A stretch of 64,000 nucleotides of DNA, taken from contig OX465286.1 of NCBI GenBank assembly GCA_949987705.1, positions 24,012,396 through 24,076,395 on the forward strand, given 5' to 3'. The stretch is from Thereva unica. Lineage: Eukaryota > Arthropoda > Insecta > Diptera > Therevidae. Below, one piece after another: positions 31,030 to 39,557 of the stretch. The position numbers and the translations under genes were made by a program. A model generated the notes under the pieces. It was given only the letters and a program-made list of their open reading frames with translations, did not search any database and had not been told where the DNA came from. The first letter of the stretch is position 1. Each line of letters opens with the position of its first letter.

Positions 31030-31309
31030 ACCAAATCTAAGAAAGTCCATCATACAAAATGCTGACCCTGAGGTTATAAAAACTCTTTGTGAAATTACGC
31101 TCAACACCTTAAAAGGTAACCACATGCCGCATGGAAATATCTACAACTCACTGTGTAGGTATAAAAAGGACATGCGTAAATTGATTTGCGCAAAGAGATC
31201 TGTTGCTAAACAGCGTAAAATACTAATGCAACGAGGAGGTTTTTTACCAGTTTTATTAGGAAGTGTACTATCAGGAGTTATTGGCTCATTAATTGAAAAA
31301 TATGCATAG
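30977..31309 (+). pseudogene. small Maverick protein, nonsense codon near the start
   Basis: ATG at 30977 opens a basic reading (MKRLRENKHMLYVL) that meets TAA at 31019-31021; the same frame goes on in PNLRKSIIQNADPEVIKTLC ... GNHMPHG, RKLICAKRSVAKQRKIL and a Gly-rich hydrophobic end (GGFLPVLLGSVLSGVIGSLI). About 110 codons in all. Small basic proteins with this pattern and a hydrophobic end recur in arthropod Mavericks; function unknown to me. A shorter product from a later start (31124) is possible. Confidence 0.7.
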
Positions 31310-32108
31310 AAATAATGGACTTAACAAGATGCTACTTCTGTCGCCAGAAGTTTACAACAGGCTTAAAGATGAAATTGAAATGACCGCAAATCAGTCCATT
31401 TTTGATAGAGCAATGAATAAAATACTGCAGAATAAAGACATGAATGATTCGGAAAAATGGTATAGCTATCGAAACCAACTAATTTCCTTTTTAAATCACA
31501 ATAGGAAATCCAAACGAACGCTTAATAAAGAAACAAATTTATACTTGCCACGTGAACATAATGTCAAACAAAAAAGTTTAAGAGATAGTACCACACAAAC
31601 GAAAATTATTTTTAAAGATGATGTGTTAACACAGACTTCATCACCACCAGCAAAGGATTTCCTAGCTGAAGAAGAAGAAGTCTTTGAAGAAGCACATAAC
31701 ATAACCCCACCAAGAAGATCTTTATCACCAGCCGCTAAAAGACGATTATCAGCTAGCGGAATAGCAAAAACTCTAAGACCACCACCAAAATTACTAAGAA
31801 CAACATCTGCACCTAATGCACGTGAAAAGGATTATAAAATAATCACAGCTGAGGATGGTGTAACGCAGTATACTGTACCTACGAATATGACTGCCGATGA
31901 AGCTAGCGAGCATATAGAAGAATTAGAACAAAGTGAAAAACAAAAAGCAGTCCAGAAACAGTCTATATTAATACCCTCTCCACTAGAATCTGGTCAATAT
32001 ATGCTTTCATTTCCTCTACGTAAGCTCGGTGTTAGACAGAGTGAGCGTCTGAAGACTAAAAAGGATAGAACTACAAGTACGTCGGACATTGCTTGGGAAA
32101 GACTGTAA
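31302..32108 (+). CDS. hypothetical Maverick protein, basic Ser/Pro-rich centre
   Basis: About 268 residues. Its ATG overlaps the stop of the previous gene by 8 bp. The N-terminal part is helical (SPEVYNRLKDEIEMTANQSI). The centre is acidic then basic (LAEEEEVFEEA; PPRRSLSPAAKRRLSASG). The C-terminal part holds ITAEDGVTQYTVPTNMTADE and a Lys-rich end. No enzyme motif is seen. Its place between a small gene and the minor capsid gene suggests a virion or assembly protein, which is inference only. Confidence 0.75.
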   Translation: MHRNNGLNKMLLLSPEVYNRLKDEIEMTANQSIFDRAMNKILQNKDMNDSEKWYSYRNQLISFLNHNRKSKRTLNKETNLYLPREHNVKQKSLRDSTTQTKIIFKDDVLTQTSSPPAKDFLAEEEEVFEEAHNITPPRRSLSPAAKRRLSASGIAKTLRPPPKLLRTTSAPNAREKDYKIITAEDGVTQYTVPTNMTADEASEHIEELEQSEKQKAVQKQSILIPSPLESGQYMLSFPLRKLGVRQSERLKTKKDRTTSTSDIAWERL

Positions 32109-32111
32109 ACA

Positions 32112-33143
32112 ATGCCATCGTATATAAAAGAAAATGATTTTTATGTTTGTCTTTTGAGTAATAACTCTTTGGATGTCTATCCTGAAAATAAATTGTCAAG
32201 TTTTACCAATAACCTGGCTGCGTCATTCAAATTCGATGAAGGATGGTGTGTTGGGATTACAGAGATCTCAATGCCCGGTTTCGGCTATAAAAGATTAAAA
32301 AATAAGCCACCCAACAACCAACAGCAAACGCTTACGGTAAAAATTAATAAAAATTTTAATCTTGAATGGGCTAGTGATGATCTTAAACTACTGAGCAACG
32401 ATAAAAAACAAATAGACTTCGCAACATTTTTACAGTCATTTTCTAGTGCACTGAAAATTAAGGAAACCGAAAAGTATTTACATAATGTTAAAATAGAAAT
32501 AGGAAATTTGATTGAACTTGAACGTACGAAGGCAAATGTCATTCCTGAAATCACATTTGAAAGAGAACCTGGAGACTATGTTTTATTGATAAATGATAAT
32601 ACGGGGCTGAAAAAGGGTGAACAAGAAATTATTTTAAAATGCAAACACTATCACAATCATGCACCATTATTTGAAGATATTATAGGCCAAATTCCGGAAG
32701 GGAATAGAAATCATTTTGATATGCTTAAGGCTCTTGATCAGTATGTGCAACCATCGTTAAGTATGGAGAAAGCATTGCAAATACAAACATTAACTTTCGA
32801 AACTTTAGTTCCAGAAAAAACATACGATCTTGAGGGGGAAAATTATACGATAGAAGATGACGAAAAAGAGGAAGAGGAATGCAAGAGATCGATTTTATAC
32901 GTTTATACTGATATTATTCAGCCTCGAGTTATCGGAAATAAGTTAGTAAGATATTTACGTGTAATACCGCTTGAGGAAGAATGTAAGGGCATAATAATAT
33001 TTAAGAGCGTAGAATATTGTCCATTAGAGAAGACCTTTGTCGAAAGTATTTCTATAAAAATAACTGATCACCAGGGTGAATCAATTGATTTCAAATCAAG
33101 CTACATTCCAACCTATGTAATGCTTCATTTTAAGAGACAATAA
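32112..33143 (+). CDS. Maverick minor capsid (penton-like) protein
   Basis: 343 residues, 3 bp after the previous stop. The N-terminal FYVCLLSNNSLDVYPENKLS and SFKFDEGWCVGITEISMPG are the pattern I associate with the single-jelly-roll minor capsid protein of Mavericks, which forms the vertex penton. The rest is rich in beta-prone segments (GDYVLLINDNTGLKKGEQEI; EDDEKEEEECKRSILYVYTD), ending SSYIPTYVMLHFKRQ. Intact. The order minor capsid, small basic protein, major capsid supports the call. Confidence 0.85.
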   Translation: MPSYIKENDFYVCLLSNNSLDVYPENKLSSFTNNLAASFKFDEGWCVGITEISMPGFGYKRLKNKPPNNQQQTLTVKINKNFNLEWASDDLKLLSNDKKQIDFATFLQSFSSALKIKETEKYLHNVKIEIGNLIELERTKANVIPEITFEREPGDYVLLINDNTGLKKGEQEIILKCKHYHNHAPLFEDIIGQIPEGNRNHFDMLKALDQYVQPSLSMEKALQIQTLTFETLVPEKTYDLEGENYTIEDDEKEEEECKRSILYVYTDIIQPRVIGNKLVRYLRVIPLEEECKGIIIFKSVEYCPLEKTFVESISIKITDHQGESIDFKSSYIPTYVMLHFKRQ

Positions 33144-33147
33144 AAAC

Positions 33148-33190
33148 TATAAATATTTGCACAACAGGCTGTTCTTGCATAGTATAAATA
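33148..33190 (+). promoter_or_regulatory. two TATA boxes before the capsid pair
   Basis: TATAAATA at 33148-33155 and again at 33183-33190, 45 and 10 bp before the ATG at 33201. The upstream one is at the more usual distance. Confidence 0.6.
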
Positions 33191-33200
33191 GAATTACGAG

Positions 33201-33719
33201 ATGGATTCCTATTATACACGTTATTATTTAATACAAAGCGGCGGCGGTCTGTCAGATATTGGAGAACTATATCGTGGTCCACTTATTTATCAACGTGGAA
33301 GAGGAATCGGTAGCTTCTTCAGTGCATTATTTCGACACTTAAAACCTCTAGCTACATCAGGATTAAAAACATTAGCACAACAGGCTGTAAAAACAGGACA
33401 AGCTATAATACAAGATAAAAACATCAACAACAAATCAGTTAAAGATATTTTAAAGGAACAAGGTCGAGTTGCTGTTCAAGATTTAGCTCAGAAAGGTATA
33501 AATAAACTGTTTGACGGTATGAGCGGTGCAGGTATAAAAAGACCCAATCCGTTTACAACTTTACATTTAAAACCAGCTGTTAAACGCAAGAGACGTGGAA
33601 AAACACCTAAACGGTCGAGAAATTGTAAAGCTAAAAATCAAAGAAAAGGAATAAAAGCAAGAGTTTTGAAAACAAAACGAAAGATACGTAAACGTATACT
33701 GGACATATTTGATAAATAA
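33201..33719 (+). CDS. Maverick basic core or membrane-active-like protein
   Basis: 172 residues. Gly-rich start (YLIQSGGGLSDIGELYRGPL), then an amphipathic/hydrophobic segment GIGSFFSALFRHLKPLATSG (about 37-57), and a very basic tail (KRKRRGKTPKRSRN; RVLKTKRKIRKRILDIFDK). This layout resembles the adenovirus protein VI/X-like proteins of Mavericks and adintoviruses, which sit inside the capsid, bind DNA or help cross membranes. The stop overlaps the major capsid start as TAATG. Confidence 0.78.
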   Translation: MDSYYTRYYLIQSGGGLSDIGELYRGPLIYQRGRGIGSFFSALFRHLKPLATSGLKTLAQQAVKTGQAIIQDKNINNKSVKDILKEQGRVAVQDLAQKGINKLFDGMSGAGIKRPNPFTTLHLKPAVKRKRRGKTPKRSRNCKAKNQRKGIKARVLKTKRKIRKRILDIFDK

Positions 33720-35041
33720 TGTCGTACAAAGAATGCATGAAATCAGAGCTGGATCTTTTTTCCACACCACCAGTTCAAAGCAATATTTTGAAAACAGAAG
33801 AAGTAGCATATAAGCCAATAGCCTCACTCGACAACTCCTCCGTTCTAGAGTTTGTAACTTTGGGTCATGGAGACACATACCGTGATTTATCTAGCATCTA
33901 TCTTCGTTTAAAATTGCAATTAATTAAAATAAAAGATGGAAAAGAAGAACTTTATCCGAATGATGGCGATGCTCCAGGTCTAATAAACAACATTTTACAC
34001 TCCATATTTCGTCAGTGCACCGTATATTTGAATGGAAAACCAATTGCTCAAACCGACCATAATTACAATTATCGCGCTTATATTGAAAATTTGTTAAATT
34101 ATGGTAGAGATGCCGCATCTTCCCATTTGGAGTCGGTTGGCTGGTATCTTGACAAAGATGACACGGAAATTGCAGATATCGATAAACCCGTCGCTGAATT
34201 ACATCAAGGCTATTTAGATCGTCAGAAACTCTTCAATAAAAGTAATGTAGTTGAATTGATGGGCAAAATCCATACCGATTTATTTAATCAGGATAAGTTG
34301 CTATTAAACGGTGTCGATTTACGTGTAGTTTTATCGCTTGAAAAACCAGAATTTTATATTTTATCCAAGGACGGGACCGACTCACCACTATTAAAAATCT
34401 TGGATGCAACCATGTACATGAATCACGTGACAGTTAATCCGAATATTTTATTAGCACATGAGACAGTTTTACAGCGATCAAACGCCATATATCCATACAA
34501 GCGAGTTGAAGTTAAAAGTTACACTATTCCAGCAAACACATTCACACTTTCACTGGATAATATCGTCATCGGACAGTTACCGAACTTAATAATTTTTGGT
34601 ATGGTGGACAATGATGCTTACACTGGCAGAAGAACAAAGAACCCCTTCAACTTTAAACATAACAACATTACCAGATTCAATTTATCAGTGAATGGCGTGC
34701 AGATACCAAATCAACCTCTCGAATTTGACTACTCAAAAGATAATCCGATTAGTACACGCGGATACAATACGTTATTCAGAAGAACAGGTATTCATTACTT
34801 CGATAAAGGTCATCAAATATCCAAGACATTATTCGACAAGGGGTGTTTTCTTCTCGCTTTCGATTTAACAACAGACAATTCATATAACGCGACTTGCGGC
34901 AATTTATTAAATCAAGGGACAGTACGTGTTGAAGGAAAATTTAGAGATGCGTTAAAAAATAGTGTGACATGCATTGTATATGCTGAGTACGATGGAAGCA
35001 TTGAAATTGACAAGGATCGAAATGTTTACACCAACTTTTAA
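33719..35041 (+). CDS. Maverick major capsid protein (double jelly roll)
   Basis: 440 residues, intact. The pattern CMKSELDLFSTPPVQSNILK, then EFVTLGHGDTYRDLSSIYLR, then ILHSIFRQCTVYLNGKPIAQ, is the conserved N-terminal part of the Maverick major capsid, a double-jelly-roll protein forming trimeric capsomers. Later blocks: YNYRAYIENLLNYGRDA, FNLSVNGVQIPNQPLEFD, GCFLLAFDLTTDN and CIVYAEYDGSIEIDKDRN. Length fits the family. It shares the TAATG overlap with the gene before it, implying shared transcripts. Confidence 0.92.
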   Translation: MSYKECMKSELDLFSTPPVQSNILKTEEVAYKPIASLDNSSVLEFVTLGHGDTYRDLSSIYLRLKLQLIKIKDGKEELYPNDGDAPGLINNILHSIFRQCTVYLNGKPIAQTDHNYNYRAYIENLLNYGRDAASSHLESVGWYLDKDDTEIADIDKPVAELHQGYLDRQKLFNKSNVVELMGKIHTDLFNQDKLLLNGVDLRVVLSLEKPEFYILSKDGTDSPLLKILDATMYMNHVTVNPNILLAHETVLQRSNAIYPYKRVEVKSYTIPANTFTLSLDNIVIGQLPNLIIFGMVDNDAYTGRRTKNPFNFKHNNITRFNLSVNGVQIPNQPLEFDYSKDNPISTRGYNTLFRRTGIHYFDKGHQISKTLFDKGCFLLAFDLTTDNSYNATCGNLLNQGTVRVEGKFRDALKNSVTCIVYAEYDGSIEIDKDRNVYTNF

Positions 35042-35104
35042 ATCTATATAAGGCGGCTACTTGCAACAAACTGTTAGTTGGCAAATTGCTTTACTATAGT
35101 AACA

Positions 35105-35440
35105 ATGAGTTGTTTAATTAATGCGGAATACTTTTGCGGAGGTGAATTTACCTTCTTTAAAAAAGTCTCTTTAGCTGGATTCACTGTACAAAATAAAACG
35201 TTTACAAAGGAAATAATTTTTAAATATCCAACATCTAGTTTGGAATGCAGTGAACAACAATCAAGTAAATTTGATAATCTTGAACTAAAACGTATGGATG
35301 AAGACCTTATAAAAACTCTAGCGAAATTTAAGACAATCTTTGTTCGTGGTACATCAACTAAGGAGTTTATAAATAACTATGTTACATCTCTCACCGAGGT
35401 CATTGACTTAGAAGCAGCATTTACCTGTGAACAAGAATGA
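35105..35440 (+). CDS. hypothetical Maverick protein, 111 residues
   Basis: ATG at 35105 (an in-frame TTG upstream is unlikely). TATATAAGG at 35045-35053 is 51 bp upstream. Sequence has FCGGEFTFFKKVSLAGFTVQ near the start and KFKTIFVRGTSTKEFINNYV near the end. I do not recognise a domain. It overlaps the protease start as ATGA, so the two are probably expressed together. Confidence 0.75.
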   Translation: MSCLINAEYFCGGEFTFFKKVSLAGFTVQNKTFTKEIIFKYPTSSLECSEQQSSKFDNLELKRMDEDLIKTLAKFKTIFVRGTSTKEFINNYVTSLTEVIDLEAAFTCEQE

Positions 35441-35961
35441 ACACGATCGAACTTGCAACTGCATTGACAAATAATCGCCTAACAAACAAGTTTTTTAGAG
35501 TCTTCCCCTGCAACCATCTACCACAAAAAATAAAAAAACCCGCATGCGTCATAGCTAATACGGATCCATCACATAAAGACGGAACTCACTGGGTTGCATT
35601 TTATTTCCCGAAACAAGGTCCTGCAGAGTACTTTGACTCATTTGGAAGATATCCCACCAATAAGTTTTTTCAAAGATTTCTTTTAAATAATTCAAAGACT
35701 TTTTTAAATAATAAAAAACGTTTGCAGGGACAATTTTCATCGACATGTGGACATTATTGTTGTGTATTTCTATATTCTCGGTGTAGAGGAAAGAGCCTAA
35801 AGAATTTTTTAACACAATTCTCTTCGAGCGATTTCAGTTTAAATGATAATAAAATAGTTAATTTATACTTGAAGAATTTTACACAAAGTGGTGGAGACTT
35901 TTGTAACCAATCATGTAAAGCCGAGATCAGCACTATAAAAACACTGAACAAAAGCTGTTAA
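35437..35961 (+). CDS. Maverick adenovirus-type cysteine protease
   Basis: 174 residues. The Ulp1/adenain fold's catalytic order is clear: His51 in GTHWVAFYF, Asp67 in EYFDSFGRYP, Gln99 and Cys104 in QGQFSSTCGHYCC. In this family the enzyme matures capsid and core proteins in the particle. Length and motif spacing fit Maverick proteases. Intact. It overlaps the previous stop by 4 bp. Confidence 0.93.
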   Translation: MNTIELATALTNNRLTNKFFRVFPCNHLPQKIKKPACVIANTDPSHKDGTHWVAFYFPKQGPAEYFDSFGRYPTNKFFQRFLLNNSKTFLNNKKRLQGQFSSTCGHYCCVFLYSRCRGKSLKNFLTQFSSSDFSLNDNKIVNLYLKNFTQSGGDFCNQSCKAEISTIKTLNKSC

Positions 35962-35991
35962 TATTTAATGTTAAAGTTTAATTTGAGTAAC

Positions 35992-36609
35992 ATGGAGCCA
36001 TCACGTAAAAGACAGAGGACCACTGGTGCTAAAGGAAAAAAGAAGCTGTCCAAATGCGAAGCAGAAGTTGTCGGTGAAAATCTCTTATTAAATTACACGT
36101 ACCATTTGGACGACTGCCATAACTGGAAGATAATACTCGGCTTTGACCCAACATCGTTCGAGGCGAAAATAGTATTTCAGCGTCATGGACTCATCCCAAT
36201 ATCAGCATCCTATCCCGAATGGACATCTATTTACAACCATCTTGGTGTTTTAAAAACGAAAATGGAAAATTCATCTTCAGCAAATCAGACGAAGGAGTAC
36301 AAAATCCCCATTGGCAGTGGCAGCATCACTCTAAGGCAAGCGGAACTTTGTAAATTATTTGAAATGCTGAAATTTTTAAACATCGTTATGTACCACAATA
36401 ACAATGCTTCAGAGAGCGTGAAAGAATATTATAAGAAGTACATTGAAAAATGTAAAGAAAAAAATGTATTAACATTAGCATGTGAAGATTTTTTTATTCC
36501 AAGTCGAACATCTTATGTACACTTAAATTATTCTCGACTTTTTTATGAAATACCTTTGTATTGTATTGCAAATCTTGTCTTTGATACGATAAATTTTGAC
36601 TGCAAATAA
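35992..36609 (+). CDS. hypothetical Maverick protein, 205 residues
   Basis: The ATG at 35992 (MEPSRKRQRTTGAKGKKKLS) gives a basic start; an in-frame ATG at 35968 is also possible. The middle has WKIILGFDPTSFEAKIVFQR and SGSITLRQAELCKLFEMLKF. No known motif. It is the last rightward gene, convergent with the leftward gene at 36638. Confidence 0.7.
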   Translation: MEPSRKRQRTTGAKGKKKLSKCEAEVVGENLLLNYTYHLDDCHNWKIILGFDPTSFEAKIVFQRHGLIPISASYPEWTSIYNHLGVLKTKMENSSSANQTKEYKIPIGSGSITLRQAELCKLFEMLKFLNIVMYHNNNASESVKEYYKKYIEKCKEKNVLTLACEDFFIPSRTSYVHLNYSRLFYEIPLYCIANLVFDTINFDCK

Positions 36610-36637
36610 ATAAATAAAATACAACTAAAAAATTCTT

Positions 36638-37117
36638 TTATTTAAAATATTTATTCACTAGCATGTGCAAATAAATATTAAAACAATTTTGTACGGCACA
36701 TCTTAGACTAGGTGATTTTCCATGTATAGTGCAGAAAGCTCCAAAATTTTCCAAGTTGGCTAGTTTTGGTATTTCCAATTGGTTTATTTTCGCTTCCGGA
36801 AGGTATTTCTGAATAAATTTCTCCTTTTCTAGTCCTTTCACGTAAATTGTTGCATTTGAATAATTCGACAGTATCTTGGGTAATTCGTTGTAATTAATAA
36901 TGCCGCCGTTCCATCTTAATCCATTTATTTTTCTAAAGTTGAAATCATTTTGCCAACGAGCTTTTGACGGTAGTTCATTATACGGGTATGGAGGCATAAA
37001 ATAGTATAAACTTGGTATAAGCGACCCGTGATGCAAGACGGACAGCTCCTTAGCAAATAGCTGTCCGTTAATTCCACTGACAAATTGTACATCTAAAACA
37101 ACTCTATCGGAACTCAT
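36638..37117 (-). CDS. hypothetical Maverick protein with exonuclease-like acidic motif
   Basis: 159 residues. It begins VVLDVQFVSGINGQLFAKEL, resembling a family in insect elements that starts with D-x-Q and a downstream K-E; a DEDD-type nuclease fold is possible but unproven. Other blocks: SNATIYVKGLEKEKFIQKYL, NFGAFCTIHGKSPSLRCAVQ. TATATAAA (37174-37181, minus) lies 57 bp upstream. Overlap at the 3' end with nothing; 28 bp from the stop of the convergent gene. Confidence 0.6.
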   Translation of the reverse strand: MSSDRVVLDVQFVSGINGQLFAKELSVLHHGSLIPSLYYFMPPYPYNELPSKARWQNDFNFRKINGLRWNGGIINYNELPKILSNYSNATIYVKGLEKEKFIQKYLPEAKINQLEIPKLANLENFGAFCTIHGKSPSLRCAVQNCFNIYLHMLVNKYFK

Positions 37118-37183
37118 AACTTTAACTACTCAAAGGAAAATATCAAACTATTTAAATTTATTTATTTTAAAGCTTTATATATG

Positions 37184-37564
37184 CTACTCGCTGCCTTGAG
37201 GCAAATGGACTGATGTTACTTCCAAACAAAATGTGTCAGTGCTTGCTCCTTCTGAATTGCTCTGGAAGATTTTCGCAACCATTTCCCAGATGTCACTAGT
37301 TTTTACATCAGATGCCAACTTATAATTTATCCATCCAGGGCCTCTTTCCCTAAAGCTGGCACCGCAAAAAGTAATACCAACATAGTCATTTGGTTGGATC
37401 GCCGTCATCACATGTTGAATAATGTCTTCAATGCTGCTCTTAAACCATGTTAAAGGTTCTACATTCCTTGGCGTGTCATTGATTTTAAATTCAATTTTGC
37501 GACCCCTCACATTGAAACGTTTGTTGTGGGTTATTATATCTCTAATGATGCTAAATTTAGCCAT
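37184..37564 (-). CDS. probable N-terminal piece of Maverick DNA polymerase B
   Basis: 126 residues. WFKSSIEDIIQHVMTAIQPN, DYVGITFCGASFRERGPGWI, then VAKIFQSNSEGASTDTFCLE and VTSVHLPQGS match the pattern of the region before the exonuclease domain in protein-primed Maverick PolB. The frame stops at 37184-37186, and the TATA box of the next gene begins 2 bp later. No exonuclease or polymerase motif follows anywhere in the element. Either the gene was cut by deletion or this is a separate small gene. A 67-bp tandem duplication covers its start. Confidence 0.62.
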   Translation of the reverse strand: MAKFSIIRDIITHNKRFNVRGRKIEFKINDTPRNVEPLTWFKSSIEDIIQHVMTAIQPNDYVGITFCGASFRERGPGWINYKLASDVKTSDIWEMVAKIFQSNSEGASTDTFCLEVTSVHLPQGSE

Positions 37565-37657
37565 TTTTCAACAATGTTTTCTAAGCTATGTTGTGGGTTA
37601 TTATATCTCTAATGATGCTAAATTTAGCCATTTTTCAACAATGTTTTCTAAGCTATG
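37524..37657. repeat. 67-bp tandem duplication over the PolB-like start codon
   Basis: 37524-37590 and 37591-37657 are direct copies. Each holds the ATG and first codons (MAKFSIIRDIITHN) on the minus strand. The outer copy reads 16 codons and stops. TATATAAA (37695-37702, minus) is 64 bp from the outer ATG and 131 bp from the inner one. Confidence 0.92.
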
Positions 37658-38640
37658 CCAAGCACGCACGTTGCATATTGCTTTTGTTTCTCTGTTTATA
37701 TAGGAGCTCGAAGGCACAATAATGAATAATTAATTTAATGATTAATAAAAACCTGATATTACAAAATCAATTTAATTTTCCCGCATTTAAATGAAAAACG
37801 TATCATGTGCAATTCTTCTCTCTTTCACACTTTGTTTTGCATTTAATCTTACCCCGCGCTGAATCTCAGCTAGCAAAAAGTATATTTTTTACCCGTCCCG
37901 ATATTTATGAATGTATCAAGTTCATTCATTCACTCGGTTTCATAATTTCAGATAGTAACAACAACAACAACCATGCAATACTCGCCGAGAATCATCGGCA
38001 TCGAAAGTATCCACAGTGTCTGGCTGTGGAGCATTGGGCACATGTGCAGCCATTCATGTATGGGCGGGAAAAATTGTAAAAATATAAACAAACAAGTGCT
38101 TTCAAAAAATATTATCAATATGTTTTTAAATATTGATGATGGAAATTCAACTAAAAAAATCATATAAAGCATTAATTATTAATTTAACATAGTTTTAATA
38201 GTTTAAAATATTAACGACTCGTCGATAAAATGTTTGCAAGGTGATAAATCCACGGGTCTTGCATTTGTTTATTTTGCAAAGGTACACTTTACCTCCATCC
38301 ACAGTAGCTGTCTGTTCAGGTTATAACAACAACAACCATGCAATAGTCGCACTGCAGCACAACCGCTGTTTTCTTTTTCCGTTTATGCCGGTAGATTTAC
38401 CCGCTCAAATTGCTGCTGTGCATTTGTTTCTTTTGCAGAGGTACACTTTACCTTCATCCACAGTAACTGTCTGTTCAGGTTATAACAACAACAACCATGC
38501 AATAGTCGCACTGCAGCACAACCGCTGTTTTCTTTTTCCTTTTAGGCCGGTAGATTTTGCCGCTCAAATTGCTGATGCTGCAGTTTTTGTTTTTGTTTTT
38601 CTTGGCCTTTCTTTCTTATATTTGTAAGCTCTTGCAGCTG
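37658..38640. repeat. Maverick right arm, non-coding, with 159-bp tandem repeat
   Basis: About 38261-38419 and 38420-38575 are two copies of a 159-bp unit (GCATTTGTTT ... CGCTCAAATTGCTG) containing AACAACAACAACCATGCAAT; a weaker third copy of that motif is at about 37955. ORFs here are by-products. Nothing else recognised. Confidence 0.75.
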
Positions 38641-39239
38641 TGATCGCGATCGTGTGCATCGGCTCGCTGGGTCGCAAAATACTTCGCAAGATCTAAAAAT
38701 AGAATCTCACAACTGCATGTGTACACAGATAACGAGACTCCATTCAACTGCCGTCTTGGTCAAGTTGGCTAAGGCGTTGGTTTTTCTGTTCGCGATTTGT
38801 GTGGCGCTGGTTCGATTCCCAAGCAATGTGCGATTTTTCTCTGGAATGATTTGTTGTACAGAGTATAAAATCAGTTCTTTGTAGAGGCTAGGGCAAGGCT
38901 CGACCAATAGCTTCGTGGCTCAGACGGTAGCTACCGCCGCAGTCTAGGCAGTAGCTTCCGCCACAGGCCAACCTGCCAAAGCCACTGACCCAGTCCCGGA
39001 CCTGCTCTGCAGAGACTAGGGCGCACGTACGAGTCTGAGTAAATACCTTCCGTCGCAGACCGGGCAAAAGCTACCGCCGCCTGTAGCTTCCGCCCAACCT
39101 GCCAAGCCACCGACCCCTGTGTCCCAAGCCACACTTTCCCTGACCGAGTCCATAGAGACCACGCCCCGTGAAATGGTTCTCAGGCGGTAGTGCCTCTCCA
39201 CCATAGCTTCCGCCACAGCATAAACAAGTATTTAATCTA
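38641..39239. other. Maverick right subterminal region, GC-rich, with a tRNA-like stretch
   Basis: At about 38757-38830 the plus strand has TTGGCTAAGGCGTTGG and GGTTCGATTCC, spaced like the A and B boxes of a tRNA or tRNA-derived SINE; a full cloverleaf is not clear. From 38900 on, GTAGCTTCCGCC/AGCTACCGCCGC motifs recur. No gene. Confidence 0.45.
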
Positions 39240-39557
39240 TTACCTACCAGCCCCCACCGGGTCCCCAGCCGAGTCCCCAGCCCAGCCCGTCCCCACCGAG
39301 TCCCTAGCCGAGCCCGGCCCCACCGAGTCCCTAGCCGAGCCCGGCCCCACCGAGTCCCTAGCCGAGCCCGGCCCCACCGAGTCCCAAGCCACCGACCGAC
39401 CCTGACCCAGGTCCCGCCCACGCATACCAGTCCCACGGTCGTAGACCGTGACCTAGATCCATGGCCACCAACAGGTGATTGATTGATGGCCTTGACCCAG
39501 ATTCGATGGGCGGTGACCTTGACCTGGTTCCCAGGCTCAACCGTCCCCATACCTACT
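39240..39557 (-). repeat. Maverick right terminal inverted repeat
   Basis: About 318 bp, inverted relative to the left end. The 27-bp minisatellite has about 3.5 clear copies (39295-39384) plus diverged ones, against 2.5 on the left. Ends CCCCATACCTACT next to AACTGT. Confidence 0.92.

Larger units (their letters stand above)
25405..39557. mobile_element. Maverick/Polinton virus-like transposon
   Basis: 14,153 bp. Both ends begin with inverted AGTAGGTATGGGGACGG and the direct duplication AACTGT flanks them (25399-25404 and 39558-39563); copy A has the empty site. AG ends with a 6-bp duplication are the rule for Mavericks. Gene content fits: integrase with chromodomain, packaging ATPase, minor and major capsid, cysteine protease. 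Genes lie in two divergent blocks: BIR and integrase leftward, ATPase to about 36609 rightward, then two more leftward genes. It lacks a full polymerase B and has broken ATPase and small-gene frames. It hosts a hAT-type MITE, a pogo-like fragment and a LINE. Confidence 0.95.

Noticed and set aside
35078..35104. Upstream TTG start of the 111-residue Maverick gene
   Set aside because: The ATG at 35105 gives normal spacing to the TATA box.
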